A DNA stretch of 64,000 bases from Phytoactinopolyspora halophila (lineage in GTDB: Bacteria > Actinomycetota > Actinomycetes > Jiangellales > Jiangellaceae), in NCBI RefSeq assembly GCF_003287285.1, contig NZ_QMIG01000003.1, positions 186,001 through 250,000 of the forward strand. The letters are read 5' to 3'. The notes beneath the pieces are model-generated. The model was not told the origin of the DNA, searched no databases, and was given only the letters and a program-made list of their open reading frames with translations. Position numbers and translations under genes: made by a program. Every line of letters starts with the position of its first letter. The stretch's first letter is position 1. Positions 1-9,022 of the stretch are shown piece by piece.

Positions 1-148
1 GGTGCCGGTGCGAGCGACCGACCTCCAGCTGTCCCGGCCGACCCTGGACGACGTGTTCTTCGACCTCACCGGACAGGCCCGTCCCGACGGCGACGGCACC
101 CGCACCACCGCTCGCGCCGTCGCCACGGAAGGAGCCGACGCCGCATGA
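1..148 (+). CDS. ABC transporter ATP-binding protein, C-terminal end (DrrA-like, partial)
   Basis: Only the last 48 codons are in the window, read in the frame that starts at base 2. They contain LSRPTLDDVFFDLTG, which matches the C-terminal signature of DrrA-type drug-export ATPases. The stop codon overlaps the ATG of the following permease gene as ATGA, so the two are translationally coupled. The nucleotide-binding motifs lie outside the window. The substrate cannot be told from this piece. Confidence 0.85.
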   Translation, partial: VPVRATDLQLSRPTLDDVFFDLTGQARPDGDGTRTTARAVATEGADAA

Positions 149-1002
149 ACGCGACCCTGATCCATCACGACACGCACGACACCCGGCCGGAGAACGCCCG
201 TGCAGGCTCCCGGCCCGGAACGGGCGCACGCTGGCTCGCCAGCGACGCCCTCGTCCTCATCACCCGTGGACTCCGGCACACGCTGCGCAGTCCGGATTCG
301 ATGATCACGAGCGTTGCGCTGCCCATCATGCTGATGCTGATGTTCGTTTACGTGTTCGGCGGCGCCATCGAAGGCGGAATCGAACACGTCGCACCCGTTG
401 CCTACGTCGACTACGTGGTGCCCGGCGTCATCCTTCTCACCGCGGGATTCGGCGCCGCCATCACGGCCATCAACGTCACCAACGACATGTCCACCGGCGT
501 CATCGACCGGTTCCGCTCGCTGCCAATCGGGAACTGGATCGTCGTGCTCGGCCACGTCGTTGCCAGCCTGGCGCGCAACCTGTTCGCCACCGCACTCGTC
601 GTCGGTGTGGCGCTGCTCATCGGTTTCCGGCCAACGGCATCCGTGCTGGAATGGGCCGCCGCGATCGGCGCGATCACGCTGTTCGTTCTCATGATGACGT
701 GGGTGTCCGTACTGTTCGGATTGATCGCCAAGACGCCGGATGGGGCGAGCGGATTCACCTTCTTCGTCCTGTTCCTGCCGTACGTCAGCAGCGCCTTCGT
801 GCCGCCCGAAACGATGCCAAGCGTGCTGCACGGCTTCGCCGAACACCAGCCCGTCACGCCGATCATCGAGACGGTCCGCGGCCTCCTCACGGGCACACCG
901 ATCGGTAACAGCGCGTGGCTGGCCATCGCGTGGTGCGTCGGCATCCTCGTGCTGGTCATGCCGATCTCGGGCCGCCTCTTCCGCCGCCGCACCACGTCAT
1001 GA
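145..1002 (+). CDS. ABC-2 type transporter permease (DrrB-like)
   Basis: The protein has 285 residues: a hydrophilic N-terminus of about 45 residues, then about six hydrophobic segments, as in ABC-2 export permeases such as DrrB. The first hydrophobic stretch (SVALPIMLMLMFVYVFGGAI) and the middle segment beginning VPGVILLTAGFGAA are typical. It overlaps the upstream ATPase gene by four bases, so the pair should form one exporter, probably for a hydrophobic drug, lipid or antibiotic. No biosynthetic cluster is next to it, and the substrate is unknown. Confidence 0.9.
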   Translation: MNATLIHHDTHDTRPENARAGSRPGTGARWLASDALVLITRGLRHTLRSPDSMITSVALPIMLMLMFVYVFGGAIEGGIEHVAPVAYVDYVVPGVILLTAGFGAAITAINVTNDMSTGVIDRFRSLPIGNWIVVLGHVVASLARNLFATALVVGVALLIGFRPTASVLEWAAAIGAITLFVLMMTWVSVLFGLIAKTPDGASGFTFFVLFLPYVSSAFVPPETMPSVLHGFAEHQPVTPIIETVRGLLTGTPIGNSAWLAIAWCVGILVLVMPISGRLFRRRTTS

Positions 1003-1068
1003 ACATTGGCACCGATGATGCCCATGTCCGGTCGATGCTCTCGGCGGTCACGGGCATCGGGACGTGCG

Positions 1069-2019
1069 CTACCCGTCGATCGACCCGACCCGCTGGGCGG
1101 TCCAGAACTGCGTCACCGAGCTCGTCGCCTCCTGGCCGGAGTCGCCGTCCTCCTCCGAGTCGCCGTCGCCCGAGTCACCTTCGCTCTGCTCACTCGTGTC
1201 GGACACCGCCAGCCAGCCCTGGGAACCTTCGCTGATCACCGCCGGTTCCTGCCACGGCGTCCACACGTCCAGCTCCTGATCGGTGACCGGCACGTTCTCG
1301 TCGATGTAGGCCAGCGACACGGACAGCGGGATGCTGCTAGCCTGACCGGCATCGACCCATTCGATGTGGATCGAGTTCGTCGCATCGTCCACATAGCCGG
1401 TGATCTCGCCGGACCGCACCGGTTGCGGGTCCTCGTACTTGCCCTTGACACCGACGATGCCGGCGATGCCGGTCTTTCCGGCCTCCTTGGCCGCGTTGAT
1501 CAGCCCGGAAACCATGCCGAGCTGGCCGCCCGGGAGCATCCCGAGCATCCCGCTGGTGTAGTTCTTCACGACGCTGATCTTGGCGTCCAGGCCCGACGCG
1601 TCGAACGTCGGCTGATACACCGCGTACGCGTGGCCGGACACCTGGCCCTGGGCGTCGATCTGGAACCAGAAGTCGCTGCGCATCGTGTACCCGACGGTCA
1701 CATCCGTCGTTCCGCGTTTCATGGTGACGAACGAACTGCCGGTCCACAGCCCCGTCATCGAGCCGGCCTCGCCGTCCGGGTACTCACCCAGTTCGTCGGT
1801 GAGCCCGGCCATCTGTGGCTGTGGATACACCTGTGATTGTGGATTCTCCTGGGGCTGTAGGGGCGCATGTGGCTGTTGGTACGGCTGCGCCTGCGGCTCG
1901 GGTGCGCTCCAGGCCGTGCCGGACATCGCCAGGGCCGTGACGGCCGCCCCGGCGACGGCCACGGCCGATCTCACCCACGAACTCGCCGGGCTCCGCGACC
2001 GCAGTGCGTTGATGGTCAT
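1069..2019 (-). CDS. Secreted protein of unknown function, Pro/Gln-rich N-terminus, acidic C-terminus
   Basis: I do not recognise the family. The 316-residue product begins with a basic stretch and a hydrophobic segment ending ALAMSGTAWSA, a good Sec signal peptide. A proline/glutamine-rich linker (QPYQQPHAPLQPQ and similar) follows at about residues 40-70. The middle is globular, with a Gly/Met-rich segment (MLGMLPGGQLGM). Residues 275-300 are acidic and Ser/Gly-rich. It is divergent from the AfsR-like regulator gene, with 110 bp between them, so shared control is possible. Codon use looks like that of its neighbours. It is probably exported and may be cell-wall-associated because of the linker. 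Confidence 0.7.
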   Translation of the reverse strand: MTINALRSRSPASSWVRSAVAVAGAAVTALAMSGTAWSAPEPQAQPYQQPHAPLQPQENPQSQVYPQPQMAGLTDELGEYPDGEAGSMTGLWTGSSFVTMKRGTTDVTVGYTMRSDFWFQIDAQGQVSGHAYAVYQPTFDASGLDAKISVVKNYTSGMLGMLPGGQLGMVSGLINAAKEAGKTGIAGIVGVKGKYEDPQPVRSGEITGYVDDATNSIHIEWVDAGQASSIPLSVSLAYIDENVPVTDQELDVWTPWQEPAVISEGSQGWLAVSDTSEQSEGDSGDGDSEEDGDSGQEATSSVTQFWTAQRVGSIDG

Positions 2020-2117
2020 GTCGTCACTCCTCCGCTCGAACGTACGTGCCCGACCCTAGGAACCGGCGGTAAAGAAATGGTTGGGGCGCTGGTCCGGGAC
2101 GATCACCGTCGCTCCGA

Positions 2118-2123
2118 TAGTCT
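2118..2123 (+). promoter_or_regulatory. Candidate -10 element of a leaderless promoter
   Basis: TAGTCT lies six bases before the GTG of the AfsR-like gene and there is no purine-rich ribosome binding site. This spacing would start the transcript at or next to the start codon. The same hexamer in the same position precedes the tldD start at 36988. Confidence 0.45.
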
Positions 2124-2129
2124 CGTAGT

Positions 2130-5087
2130 GTGATCTTCAGGTTGCTGGGGCAGGTTGAGGCCGTATACGACGACCGGTCGCTTCCGCTCGGCGCACCCAA
2201 GCAGCGGTGCGTGCTGGCCGCGCTGCTGCTCGAACCCCGGCAACTGGTCTCGCTGAATCGGCTCTATGACGCCGTGTGGGGCACGCATCCGCCCGCTGCC
2301 GCCAGGAAGGCGACGCAGGTGTACATTTCCAACCTGCGCCGCGTTCTCGAACCCATTCCCGACGTCGCGATCACCAGCTTTCCGGACGGGTACCGCCTCG
2401 ACGTCGATCCGGACCAGATCGACCTGCACCGGTTCCGGCGGCTCGTCGCTGAGGCCGCCACGTCGAACGCGGACGACGCCCGGACGTTGCTGCATGCGGC
2501 GATCGGCCTGTGGCGTGGTCCGGTGCTCTCCGGACTCGGCGAGTGTGACCTGCGCGACCAGCATGCCGACGCGCTGCACGAGGAATGCCTGAGCGCGTAC
2601 GAGCGCCGGGTGGCCGCGGACCTCGACGCCGGCCAGGCGGCTGAACTCGTCCCGCAGCTGCTGTGGCATGCGGGGGAGAACCCCTTCCGCGAGACGGTGC
2701 ACGCGCTGCTCATGACGGCGCTGCAGCGGGCCGGTCGCCGCGCGGAGGCGCTGGGCGTCTTCCGGGACCTGCGCGCCCGCATGATCGACGAGCTGGGCTC
2801 GGAGCCAGGAGCAGAGGTGTTCTCGCTGCACCAGGAACTCCTGGAAGCGGAGCACGCCGACGAGCAGGGGGGTGGCGCACCGGAACGGGCGGCGAGCACG
2901 GACGAGAGCCCGATGGTTCGGCCGACCCCGGCACAGCTGCCACCCGCCGTCGCCGACTTTCACGGCCGCGAGACCGTGGCCGCACGCATCCGGGCCGCCG
3001 TCACCGGCCAGATGCGCACGTTGCCGGTGGTCACGCTGACCGGGCAGGGCGGCGCGGGCAAGACCGCGCTGGCCTTGCGGGTCGCGCACCAGGTGCGCGA
3101 GCTCTTCACCGACGGGCAGCTATTCGCCAACATGCGAGGCTCCAGCGACGCGCCAGCCGAACCCGCCGACGTGCTTGCGGCCTTCCTCCGGGCGCTCGGT
3201 ACCGGCGCCGACGAGATACCCGCCGGCGTCGACGACCGGTCCGCGCTGTATCGGACCCTGCTCGCGGGACGTCGCGTGCTGGTGGTGCTCGACGACGCCG
3301 CCGACGCGGCCCAGGTCCGCCCGCTGCTGCCCGGAGACGAGCAGTGCGCCGTCCTGGTGATCGCCCGCTCCCGATTGTTCTTGCTCGAAGGATCTCTCTC
3401 CGTCGAGATCGGCGAGTTCACCGGCGAGGAAGCGCATCAGCTGCTCGCGTCGACCGTGGGAGCGGACCGGGTGGCTGCCGAGCCGGACGCCGCCGAAGCG
3501 ATCGTCCGTGCCTGTGGTCACCTGCCCCTGGCCTTGCGGATCGCCGGCAGCCGGCTGGCCGCACAGCCCGGACGCCGCCTGGCCGACTTCGCCGAACGCC
3601 TGGGCTCGGCCCGCGTGCTCGACGAGCTGACCGTCGCAGACGTCGGCGTGCGCAGCAGCCTCGCGCTGAGCTACCAGCAGCTCGACCCTGCTACGGCCCG
3701 CGCGTTCCGCCTGCTTGCACTACCGGAAGTGGCCTCGCTGTCGTGGCGCACGGCCGCCGCGGTTCTGGATGTCGGCGACGCCGAGCTCCAGCGCATCACG
3801 AACGCTCTCGTCGACCTGCATCTGCTCACCGAGCCCGCGCCGGGACGGTACCGTTATCACGACCTGCTCCGCGTGTACGCCCGGGAGCGTTCATACGGGG
3901 GTGCACCCGACAGTTCGGGTGAGCATGGCGGATCCGCCGACGGCGGAGGGTCGGGCGGCCCCAACAGCCCGCCAGATCCGGCTGCTGAACGCGATCAGGC
4001 GGTACGCCGCGGCTTCGAACAGCTGGCCGGTTCGGCCGCGCACGCCGTACAAGCCATGATGCCCGCCCTGGACACGCCGCCACTTCAGCTCGAAGGGTCG
4101 GCCGTGGCCCAACGCTTCGGCGATCGGGCCACGGCCGTGGAGTGGCTGGCCGACGAGCACGTCAACCTGACGACGATCAGCCTCCAGGTCCTCGGACAAC
4201 CCGACCCGCCGCTCTACGGCCTGGCGCAGCTAGCCAGCCTGTTAGGCAACTATGCCGAGGCGGGGGGCTACTGGTCCGGCTGGGAGGCGCTGGCTGCCGC
4301 ACTCCTGGAACGGGCCCGGCACGAGCACGACAAGCCGTCCGAGATGCTGGTCCGGATGTGCCTGGGTGGCTATGCGCTGCGCCAGGGACCCGCCACCACC
4401 GCGATCGAGCATCTCGGCATGTTCGTCGACCATCACCGTCGAGGCGAGGAACACACCACGCTGGGTCGCGGGCTCACCATGCTCGCGCTCGCCCATCTGG
4501 AGGTCGGGGCCGTCGACGAGGCGCTGCGCTGCTTCGACGAGGCGCTGTACGCACACGAGCGGGGCGGAAACCGGCGCAGCTACGCCATCACCTCCTGCCA
4601 CCTCGCCGAGCTGTTCGTGAAGAACGGCGAGTACGAGCAGGCCGTGGCGCGCGCCTCGGCAGCGATCGAGGTGTGGCGTGAGCTCGGGAGCGCCGATCCT
4701 TACCTCGGAGTCGACGCGTCCAAAAATCTCGGCCTCGCCTACGCCGCGCTGGGACGATATACCCAGGCCATCCAGCACGGTGAGACGTCGTTGCGACTCG
4801 GTGACGCCGCAGGATACACGCTCGCACACCGGGTGGTGGCGGCGACGCTGGCCCGCGCCCATCGGGATGCGGGAAACCTGCCGCAGGCGGCGAGCTTTTT
4901 CGAGCGGGCGTTGGGCGAGGCCCACGACCCCAGAGAACCCATCACGTCCGCCGTCGCGGACGAGACGCTCCGTCACGAGCTCGGCCAGGTGTTGACCCGC
5001 ATGGGCAGGGTCGAACATGCCAGAGCGTCCCGGGGCGAGCACCCGGCTCCGCGGCCGGGCTGTTCGACAGCAGCACCCCGCGGGTGA
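2130..5087 (+). CDS. AfsR/SARP-family regulator with BTAD, NB-ARC and TPR regions
   Basis: The 985-residue protein has the layout of large AfsR-type regulators. An OmpR-like winged-helix domain (residues 1-95, FRLLGQVEAV...PLGAPKQRCVLAALLL) is followed by a bacterial transcriptional activation domain (about 100-240) and an NB-ARC ATPase region (about 285-560, P-loop GQGGAGKT near residue 305). A helical TPR-like C-terminus covers about 690-950. Such proteins activate secondary-metabolite or export genes. The DrrAB-type exporter genes lie 2 kb upstream, but no biosynthetic genes are visible. A TTA leucine codon occurs at residue 705. GTG 2130 was chosen because the winged-helix domain begins at once and a -10 element lies 6 nt upstream. 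The stop overlaps the next start. Confidence 0.92.
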   Translation: MIFRLLGQVEAVYDDRSLPLGAPKQRCVLAALLLEPRQLVSLNRLYDAVWGTHPPAAARKATQVYISNLRRVLEPIPDVAITSFPDGYRLDVDPDQIDLHRFRRLVAEAATSNADDARTLLHAAIGLWRGPVLSGLGECDLRDQHADALHEECLSAYERRVAADLDAGQAAELVPQLLWHAGENPFRETVHALLMTALQRAGRRAEALGVFRDLRARMIDELGSEPGAEVFSLHQELLEAEHADEQGGGAPERAASTDESPMVRPTPAQLPPAVADFHGRETVAARIRAAVTGQMRTLPVVTLTGQGGAGKTALALRVAHQVRELFTDGQLFANMRGSSDAPAEPADVLAAFLRALGTGADEIPAGVDDRSALYRTLLAGRRVLVVLDDAADAAQVRPLLPGDEQCAVLVIARSRLFLLEGSLSVEIGEFTGEEAHQLLASTVGADRVAAEPDAAEAIVRACGHLPLALRIAGSRLAAQPGRRLADFAERLGSARVLDELTVADVGVRSSLALSYQQLDPATARAFRLLALPEVASLSWRTAAAVLDVGDAELQRITNALVDLHLLTEPAPGRYRYHDLLRVYARERSYGGAPDSSGEHGGSADGGGSGGPNSPPDPAAERDQAVRRGFEQLAGSAAHAVQAMMPALDTPPLQLEGSAVAQRFGDRATAVEWLADEHVNLTTISLQVLGQPDPPLYGLAQLASLLGNYAEAGGYWSGWEALAAALLERARHEHDKPSEMLVRMCLGGYALRQGPATTAIEHLGMFVDHHRRGEEHTTLGRGLTMLALAHLEVGAVDEALRCFDEALYAHERGGNRRSYAITSCHLAELFVKNGEYEQAVARASAAIEVWRELGSADPYLGVDASKNLGLAYAALGRYTQAIQHGETSLRLGDAAGYTLAHRVVAATLARAHRDAGNLPQAASFFERALGEAHDPREPITSAVADETLRHELGQVLTRMGRVEHARASRGEHPAPRPGCSTAAPRG

Positions 5088-6031
5088 CCGTGCCGAGCGA
5101 AACGTCGCCGCGTGCGAGTATCGGACCGATGGTGCCCGAGACGATCCTGCAAGCGTTGCGCTGCCCCGTTTGCGGCGCGGGGCTGTACGCACGCGAGCGA
5201 GCGCTGCGCTGCCCGTCCGGTCACTCGTTCGACGCAGCCCGGCACGGCTACGTGAACCTCCAGACGGGGCGGCGGCCCAGCGGCACCGGCGACACCGCCG
5301 ACATGGTGGCCGCGCGGGCGGATTTCCTCGGCGCCGGGCACTACCAGCCCGTTGCGCGCGCGGTGCGGCAGATGGTCACCACCAGCGACGCGATCGGCCC
5401 GCACGCATCCGAGTTCGACACATCTGATCCTGACGCGCCCGCACTCGACGCACCGGGGCTCATCGTCGACGCGGGCGCCGGCACGGGCTACTACCTGCGG
5501 GAGCTACTCGACCAGCTCCCGCAGGCATGGGGCGTCGCGTTCGAGGTGTCACGCTACGCGCTGCGCCGCGCTGCCCGGGCACATCAGCGTGCGGGCGCGC
5601 TGGGAGCCGACGTCTGGCGCGGCCTGCCGATCTCCGACGGATCCGCCAGCGTCGTGCTGGACATCTTTGCCCCACGTCATGGCGCCGAGTTCCACCGCGT
5701 GTTGCGCCCGCAGGGGATTCTCGTCGTCGTCACTCCCATGCCGGAGCACCTGCGCGAACTCGTCGAGGCACTCGGGCTGCTCACCGTCGACGAGCGCAAG
5801 GACGAGCGGGTGGAGGAGTCGCTGGGAGCGTGGTTCGAGCTGGACGCCCGCGAGGAGATCCGGTTCGAGATGCACCTCCCGTCCGCCGACGTCGAGCGGG
5901 CGGCCCGGATGGGTCCCAGCGCCCACCATCTCGACGCCGCTGCACGGGCCGCACGGGTCGCGCGGCTCACCACGCCGATGGCGGTGACCGGGGCCGTCAC
6001 GGTCGCGCGCTACCGGCCGCGCCAGCGGTGA
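5084..6031 (+). CDS. RlmA-type 23S rRNA (guanine-N1) methyltransferase
   Basis: The N-terminus carries a zinc-binding knuckle (CPVCGAG...LRCPSGHSFD, about residues 26-50), followed by the HGYVNLQ segment typical of RlmA/TlrB enzymes. An S-adenosylmethionine-binding motif follows (LIVDAGAGTGYYL, about residue 127). These enzymes methylate a guanine N1 in the 23S rRNA hairpin 35 region; in antibiotic producers a homologue gives macrolide resistance. The GTG start overlaps the regulator stop (GTGA), so it is translated with the AfsR-like gene. An alternative start is the ATG before VPETILQ. Linkage to an exporter and an AfsR-like regulator suggests antibiotic self-protection, but this is inference. 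Confidence 0.88.
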   Translation: MTVPSETSPRASIGPMVPETILQALRCPVCGAGLYARERALRCPSGHSFDAARHGYVNLQTGRRPSGTGDTADMVAARADFLGAGHYQPVARAVRQMVTTSDAIGPHASEFDTSDPDAPALDAPGLIVDAGAGTGYYLRELLDQLPQAWGVAFEVSRYALRRAARAHQRAGALGADVWRGLPISDGSASVVLDIFAPRHGAEFHRVLRPQGILVVVTPMPEHLRELVEALGLLTVDERKDERVEESLGAWFELDAREEIRFEMHLPSADVERAARMGPSAHHLDAAARAARVARLTTPMAVTGAVTVARYRPRQR

Positions 6032-6033
6032 TC

Positions 6034-6119
6034 ACGCGGGTCGGACCGCAGTCGTACGCGGATCAGGCGGCGGATGCAGGAGAGCCGGGGACGCACGTAC
6101 GCGGGTCGGACCACGGTCG
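6034..6119 (+). repeat. Two copies of a 21-bp direct repeat
   Basis: The copies at 6034-6054 and 6099-6119 share ACGCGGGTCGGACC and continue with CGCAGTCG versus ACGGTCG-type endings, differing at two positions. They follow the methyltransferase gene in a 518-bp gap (6032-6549) where I find no convincing gene, only out-of-frame reading frames without family resemblance. Function unknown. Confidence 0.5.
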
Positions 6120-6449
6120 AAGCCGGACCCCGACACGGGGGAGGAGGGGAACCCCGGAGGCTTCCCTGAGATCCCCGTCTCGGGGTTGATCACGGGGTCG
6201 TCCTCCCGACAGGCTGATGCCGGGTGGGGCAGGGCCTTCGACGCGAGGGCCGCGGCACAACACAAGGGGACGGTACAGATCGTGGTATGGAGCATCTTGA
6301 CGTTCGCTGCCTGGCGAACGGGAAACGTGGGGGAGAAGGACTCCGAACAGACCGCCGAGCATCACATCCCGCAGCGGCGGCCCGCACCGGAGCAGGCTGG
6401 TGACCGGGAGGAGCCGGGGACCGATCGGGCGGAACCGATGTGAACGGGT

Positions 6450-6495
6450 CCGGTGAACGGTCGCGGGCTCGACCGGTGAACGGTCGCGAGCTCGA
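6450..6495 (+). repeat. Tandem 23-bp repeat upstream of the oxidoreductase gene
   Basis: Two adjacent copies at 6450-6472 and 6473-6495 start CCGGTGAACGGTCGCG and end GCTCGA, with one mismatch. A related CCAGGCTCGAC/CATGACCAGG stretch follows to about 6520. The array ends about 30 bp before the start codon at 6550, so it could hold regulator binding sites. Confidence 0.6.
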
Positions 6496-6549
6496 CACGA
6501 CCAGGCTCGACATGACCAGGATCAGCGCAACCCGGGAGACGCCACCCAG

Positions 6550-8136
6550 ATGAGCAGGATCGGCTCTCGCGCCGTGCACCACGCTCCGAGATTGTCCAGC
6601 AGGTACGACGCCGTGGTGATCGGCGGCGGTCACAACGGGCTGACCGCCGCCGCCTACCTCGCCGATGCCGGGTACAGCGTGCTGGTTCTCGAACGGCTTG
6701 ATCAGGCCGGGGGAGCCGCCGTCTCGACGCACCCGTTCCGTGGCGTCGACGCCCGGGTGTCGCGGTATGCCTACCTCGTGTCGCTGCTGCCACGCCAGAT
6801 CGTCGACGAGCTCGCACTGCCCATCACGTTGCGCCAGCGCCGCTCCGCCTCCTACACGCCCACCGGACACACCGGGCTACTGGTGGACACCGACGATGGC
6901 CTCGACGGGACGGCACGCACCGCAGCATCGTTCGCCGACGTCACCGGCAGCGCGGGCGAGTACGCCACCTGGAACGACTTCCACTCCCGTATCGCACACG
7001 CCGCTGCGCGGATCTTCCCGACAATGACGCAGCCGCTGATCTCGCGCGAGTCGATGCGACGCCTCGTCGACGACGACGAGACCTGGCGCATGCTCGTCGA
7101 CGAACCCATCGGGCACACCGTCACCACGGCGTTCGGCGACGACGCCGTCCGAGGTGTCGTCCTCACCGACGCGCTGATCGGCACGTTCACCGACGTCCAC
7201 GACACGTCACTGCTGGCCAACAGGTGCTTCCTGTATCACGTGGTCGGCAACGGCACGGGGGACTGGGACGTGCCCGTCGGCGGCATGGGCGCGGTCAGCG
7301 AGGCGCTGGAGCATGCGGCGCGGGCCAGGGGAGCAGCAATCCACACCGGCGCCGTGGTCACGGCGGTGGATCCGGACGGTGAGGTCAGCTTCGTCGACGC
7401 CGACGGCATCACGCATCGCGTCGGTGCCGGGCACATCCTGGCCGGCTGCGCACCGGCCACACTGGCCAGGTTGCTCGGTGAAGAACCCGGGACGGCACCC
7501 GAAGGCGCGCAGCTGAAGGTGAACATGCTGCTGCGCCGCCTACCCAGGCTGCGTAGCGGTGCGGATCCCGAGCTGGCGTTCGGCGGGACACTGCACGTCA
7601 ACGAGCGCAGCTCCCAGCTGCGGGCGGCGTTCGCCTGGGCCCGGGCGGGCACGATTCCCCATCCGGCCCCGTGCGACGTGTACTGCCACTCGCTCACCGA
7701 CGATTCTGTTCTCGGGCCGTCCCTGCGCGCCGACGGTGCCCACGCGCTCACCGTGTTCGGCTTGCACATGCCGGCACGGCTGTTCCGCGACGACAACGAT
7801 GCGGCTCGCGAGTACGCCACCCGGGCCGTACTCGCGTCGCTGGACAGCGTGCTGGCCGAACCCATCGAGGACTGCCTGTACACCGACGTCGACGGCCGGG
7901 CCTGCCTGGAGGCGCACACACCCGTCGACCTCGAGCATGAGCTCGGTCTACCCGGCGGTCACATTTTCCACGGCGACCTGTCCTGGCCGTTCGTCGAGCA
8001 CGAGGACGAAGCCGGCCGCTGGGGCGTCGAGACGGAGCATGCCCGGGTGCTTCTCTGCGGTGCAGGAGCGCGGCGGGGCGGCGGTGTCAGCGGCATTCCC
8101 GGCCGCGCCGCCGCCATGGCGGTGCTGGGCAAGTGA
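6550..8136 (+). CDS. FAD-dependent oxidoreductase, CrtI/phytoene-desaturase-like
   Basis: The 528-residue protein has an N-terminal dinucleotide-binding motif, VVIGGGHNGLTAAAYLADAG (about residues 23-42), followed by a conserved LERLDQAGGAAV segment. The C-terminus LCGAGARRGGGVSGIPGRAAA is typical of the CrtI-like NAD(P)/FAD oxidoreductases. Many members are annotated phytoene dehydrogenase without being carotenoid enzymes. No crtB or other carotenoid gene is nearby, so the substrate is open. It appears monocistronic, preceded by the tandem repeat at 6450-6495. The ATG at 6550 has no strong ribosome binding site, and a start near the YDAVVIGG segment is possible. Confidence 0.85.
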   Translation: MSRIGSRAVHHAPRLSSRYDAVVIGGGHNGLTAAAYLADAGYSVLVLERLDQAGGAAVSTHPFRGVDARVSRYAYLVSLLPRQIVDELALPITLRQRRSASYTPTGHTGLLVDTDDGLDGTARTAASFADVTGSAGEYATWNDFHSRIAHAAARIFPTMTQPLISRESMRRLVDDDETWRMLVDEPIGHTVTTAFGDDAVRGVVLTDALIGTFTDVHDTSLLANRCFLYHVVGNGTGDWDVPVGGMGAVSEALEHAARARGAAIHTGAVVTAVDPDGEVSFVDADGITHRVGAGHILAGCAPATLARLLGEEPGTAPEGAQLKVNMLLRRLPRLRSGADPELAFGGTLHVNERSSQLRAAFAWARAGTIPHPAPCDVYCHSLTDDSVLGPSLRADGAHALTVFGLHMPARLFRDDNDAAREYATRAVLASLDSVLAEPIEDCLYTDVDGRACLEAHTPVDLEHELGLPGGHIFHGDLSWPFVEHEDEAGRWGVETEHARVLLCGAGARRGGGVSGIPGRAAAMAVLGK

Positions 8137-8170
8137 CGTCCTCGAAGTCCTCGGACGCCAGGTTCACGGC

Positions 8171-8435
8171 CTAGCTTGACGGCTGGTGGCCGTCGTCATC
8201 CGCACCGTTTGATCCGCCATATGCGTCCGACTCCATCAACTCGCGAATTCTCGTTTCGATACGGCCGAGATCGATCATCTCCGAAAGCACCTGCGATCGA
8301 ACGAGGATCTTGAATCATCGCCAGAAACAGGTGTTCGACACCGACATGACCATGGCCCATTTCCCTCGACACCGATTCAGCAGCTTCGAGTGTTGCGCGA
8401 TAGCGGGGCGTACCGACCACCCTTCGCCTCACCAT
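8171..8435 (-). pseudogene. Clp N-terminal-domain small protein, frameshifted
   Basis: From the ATG at 8435 the minus strand reads an apparent Clp-N repeat: RYRATLEAAESVSREMGHGH, then VGVEHLFLAMIQDPRSIA. The matching continuation lies in another frame: VLSEMIDLGRIETRIRELM, then ESDAYGGSNGADDDG, with a stop at 8171-8173. The two halves join at about 8288-8294, where the frames differ by one base; without the shift the first frame runs into an unrelated tail ending at 8196. Intact actinobacterial stand-alone Clp-N proteins run straight through here. The gene is therefore broken, or the sequence carries a one-base error. ClpC-type N domains bind adaptors or substrates of the Clp protease. Confidence 0.7.
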
Positions 8436-8674
8436 TCCGTGCCCACCTTCCCGACGATGCCGGCCTTCCTGCCAGACACCGGCCGTGCGCGCCGAATCCA
8501 CGTGTTTCGGCGCCAGAAGCGCTTTCTCGGGGACATTCACCGCGCACGGCACCACTCGCATCCGTGAGCGCCACGCCTGTTCATGCCGTTCATGCAGGAC
8601 ACGACAATTCTCGTCCCACGTCGCGGGCGTGCGCTAGCGTGGCAGGGGAGAAGATCTCGGGTAGGTGACCGGCA

Positions 8675-8908
8675 ATGACAGATGATCGCCGCACGAAACA
8701 AGACGTAACGCCGGGGGAGGACCCGCGCGAAATCGACCGCGAGCGACACACCGAGCAAGCCCTGCACGACCAGGAAGCGCAAGACGCCATGCTCCATCGG
8801 CAACGTCGCACGCAGGGCGGAATGGGCGTGAGCTCCGACTCGCCGGGTCACGATCTTGAGGAACTCGACGACGCGCCCGACGTTCCCAAGAATCGTAAAC
8901 AGTCGTGA
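8675..8908 (+). CDS. Small charged hypothetical protein
   Basis: The 77-residue product is very hydrophilic, rich in Asp, Glu, Arg, Gln and His (REIDRERHTEQALHDQEAQD), with no membrane segment or cysteine. It is probably helical in the N-terminal half and disordered towards the C-terminus. I do not recognise the family. A weak GGTAGGTG precedes the ATG. It fills an otherwise empty gap between the broken Clp-N gene and the rhodanese gene. It could also be a chance reading frame. Confidence 0.45.
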   Translation: MTDDRRTKQDVTPGEDPREIDRERHTEQALHDQEAQDAMLHRQRRTQGGMGVSSDSPGHDLEELDDAPDVPKNRKQS

Positions 8909-9022
8909 TCAGGTTGGCCGGGCGCGGCGCGGCCCGTGTGAGCGGGTCGGTCAATGACGTGCGCTCCGGCCTGCGGGTGAACCTGCGTGCGCCACGGCCG
9001 CACGCAGGCACCCGCTCGCGTT

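Noticed and set aside
1006-1836. Plus-strand frame after the DrrB-like gene
   Set aside because: It is antisense to the secreted-protein gene, which has a signal peptide and a divergent promoter region; the plus frame has no recognisable domain.
4242-4244. TTA codon in the AfsR-like gene as a sign of bldA-type control
   Set aside because: TTA also occurs in unrelated genes (for example KtrB residue 336, the glycosidase residue 336, PTS IIA), so it is not specific here.
6186-6443. Possible 85-codon gene in the gap after the methyltransferase gene
   Set aside because: No ribosome binding site, no family similarity and no conservation signal that I can see.
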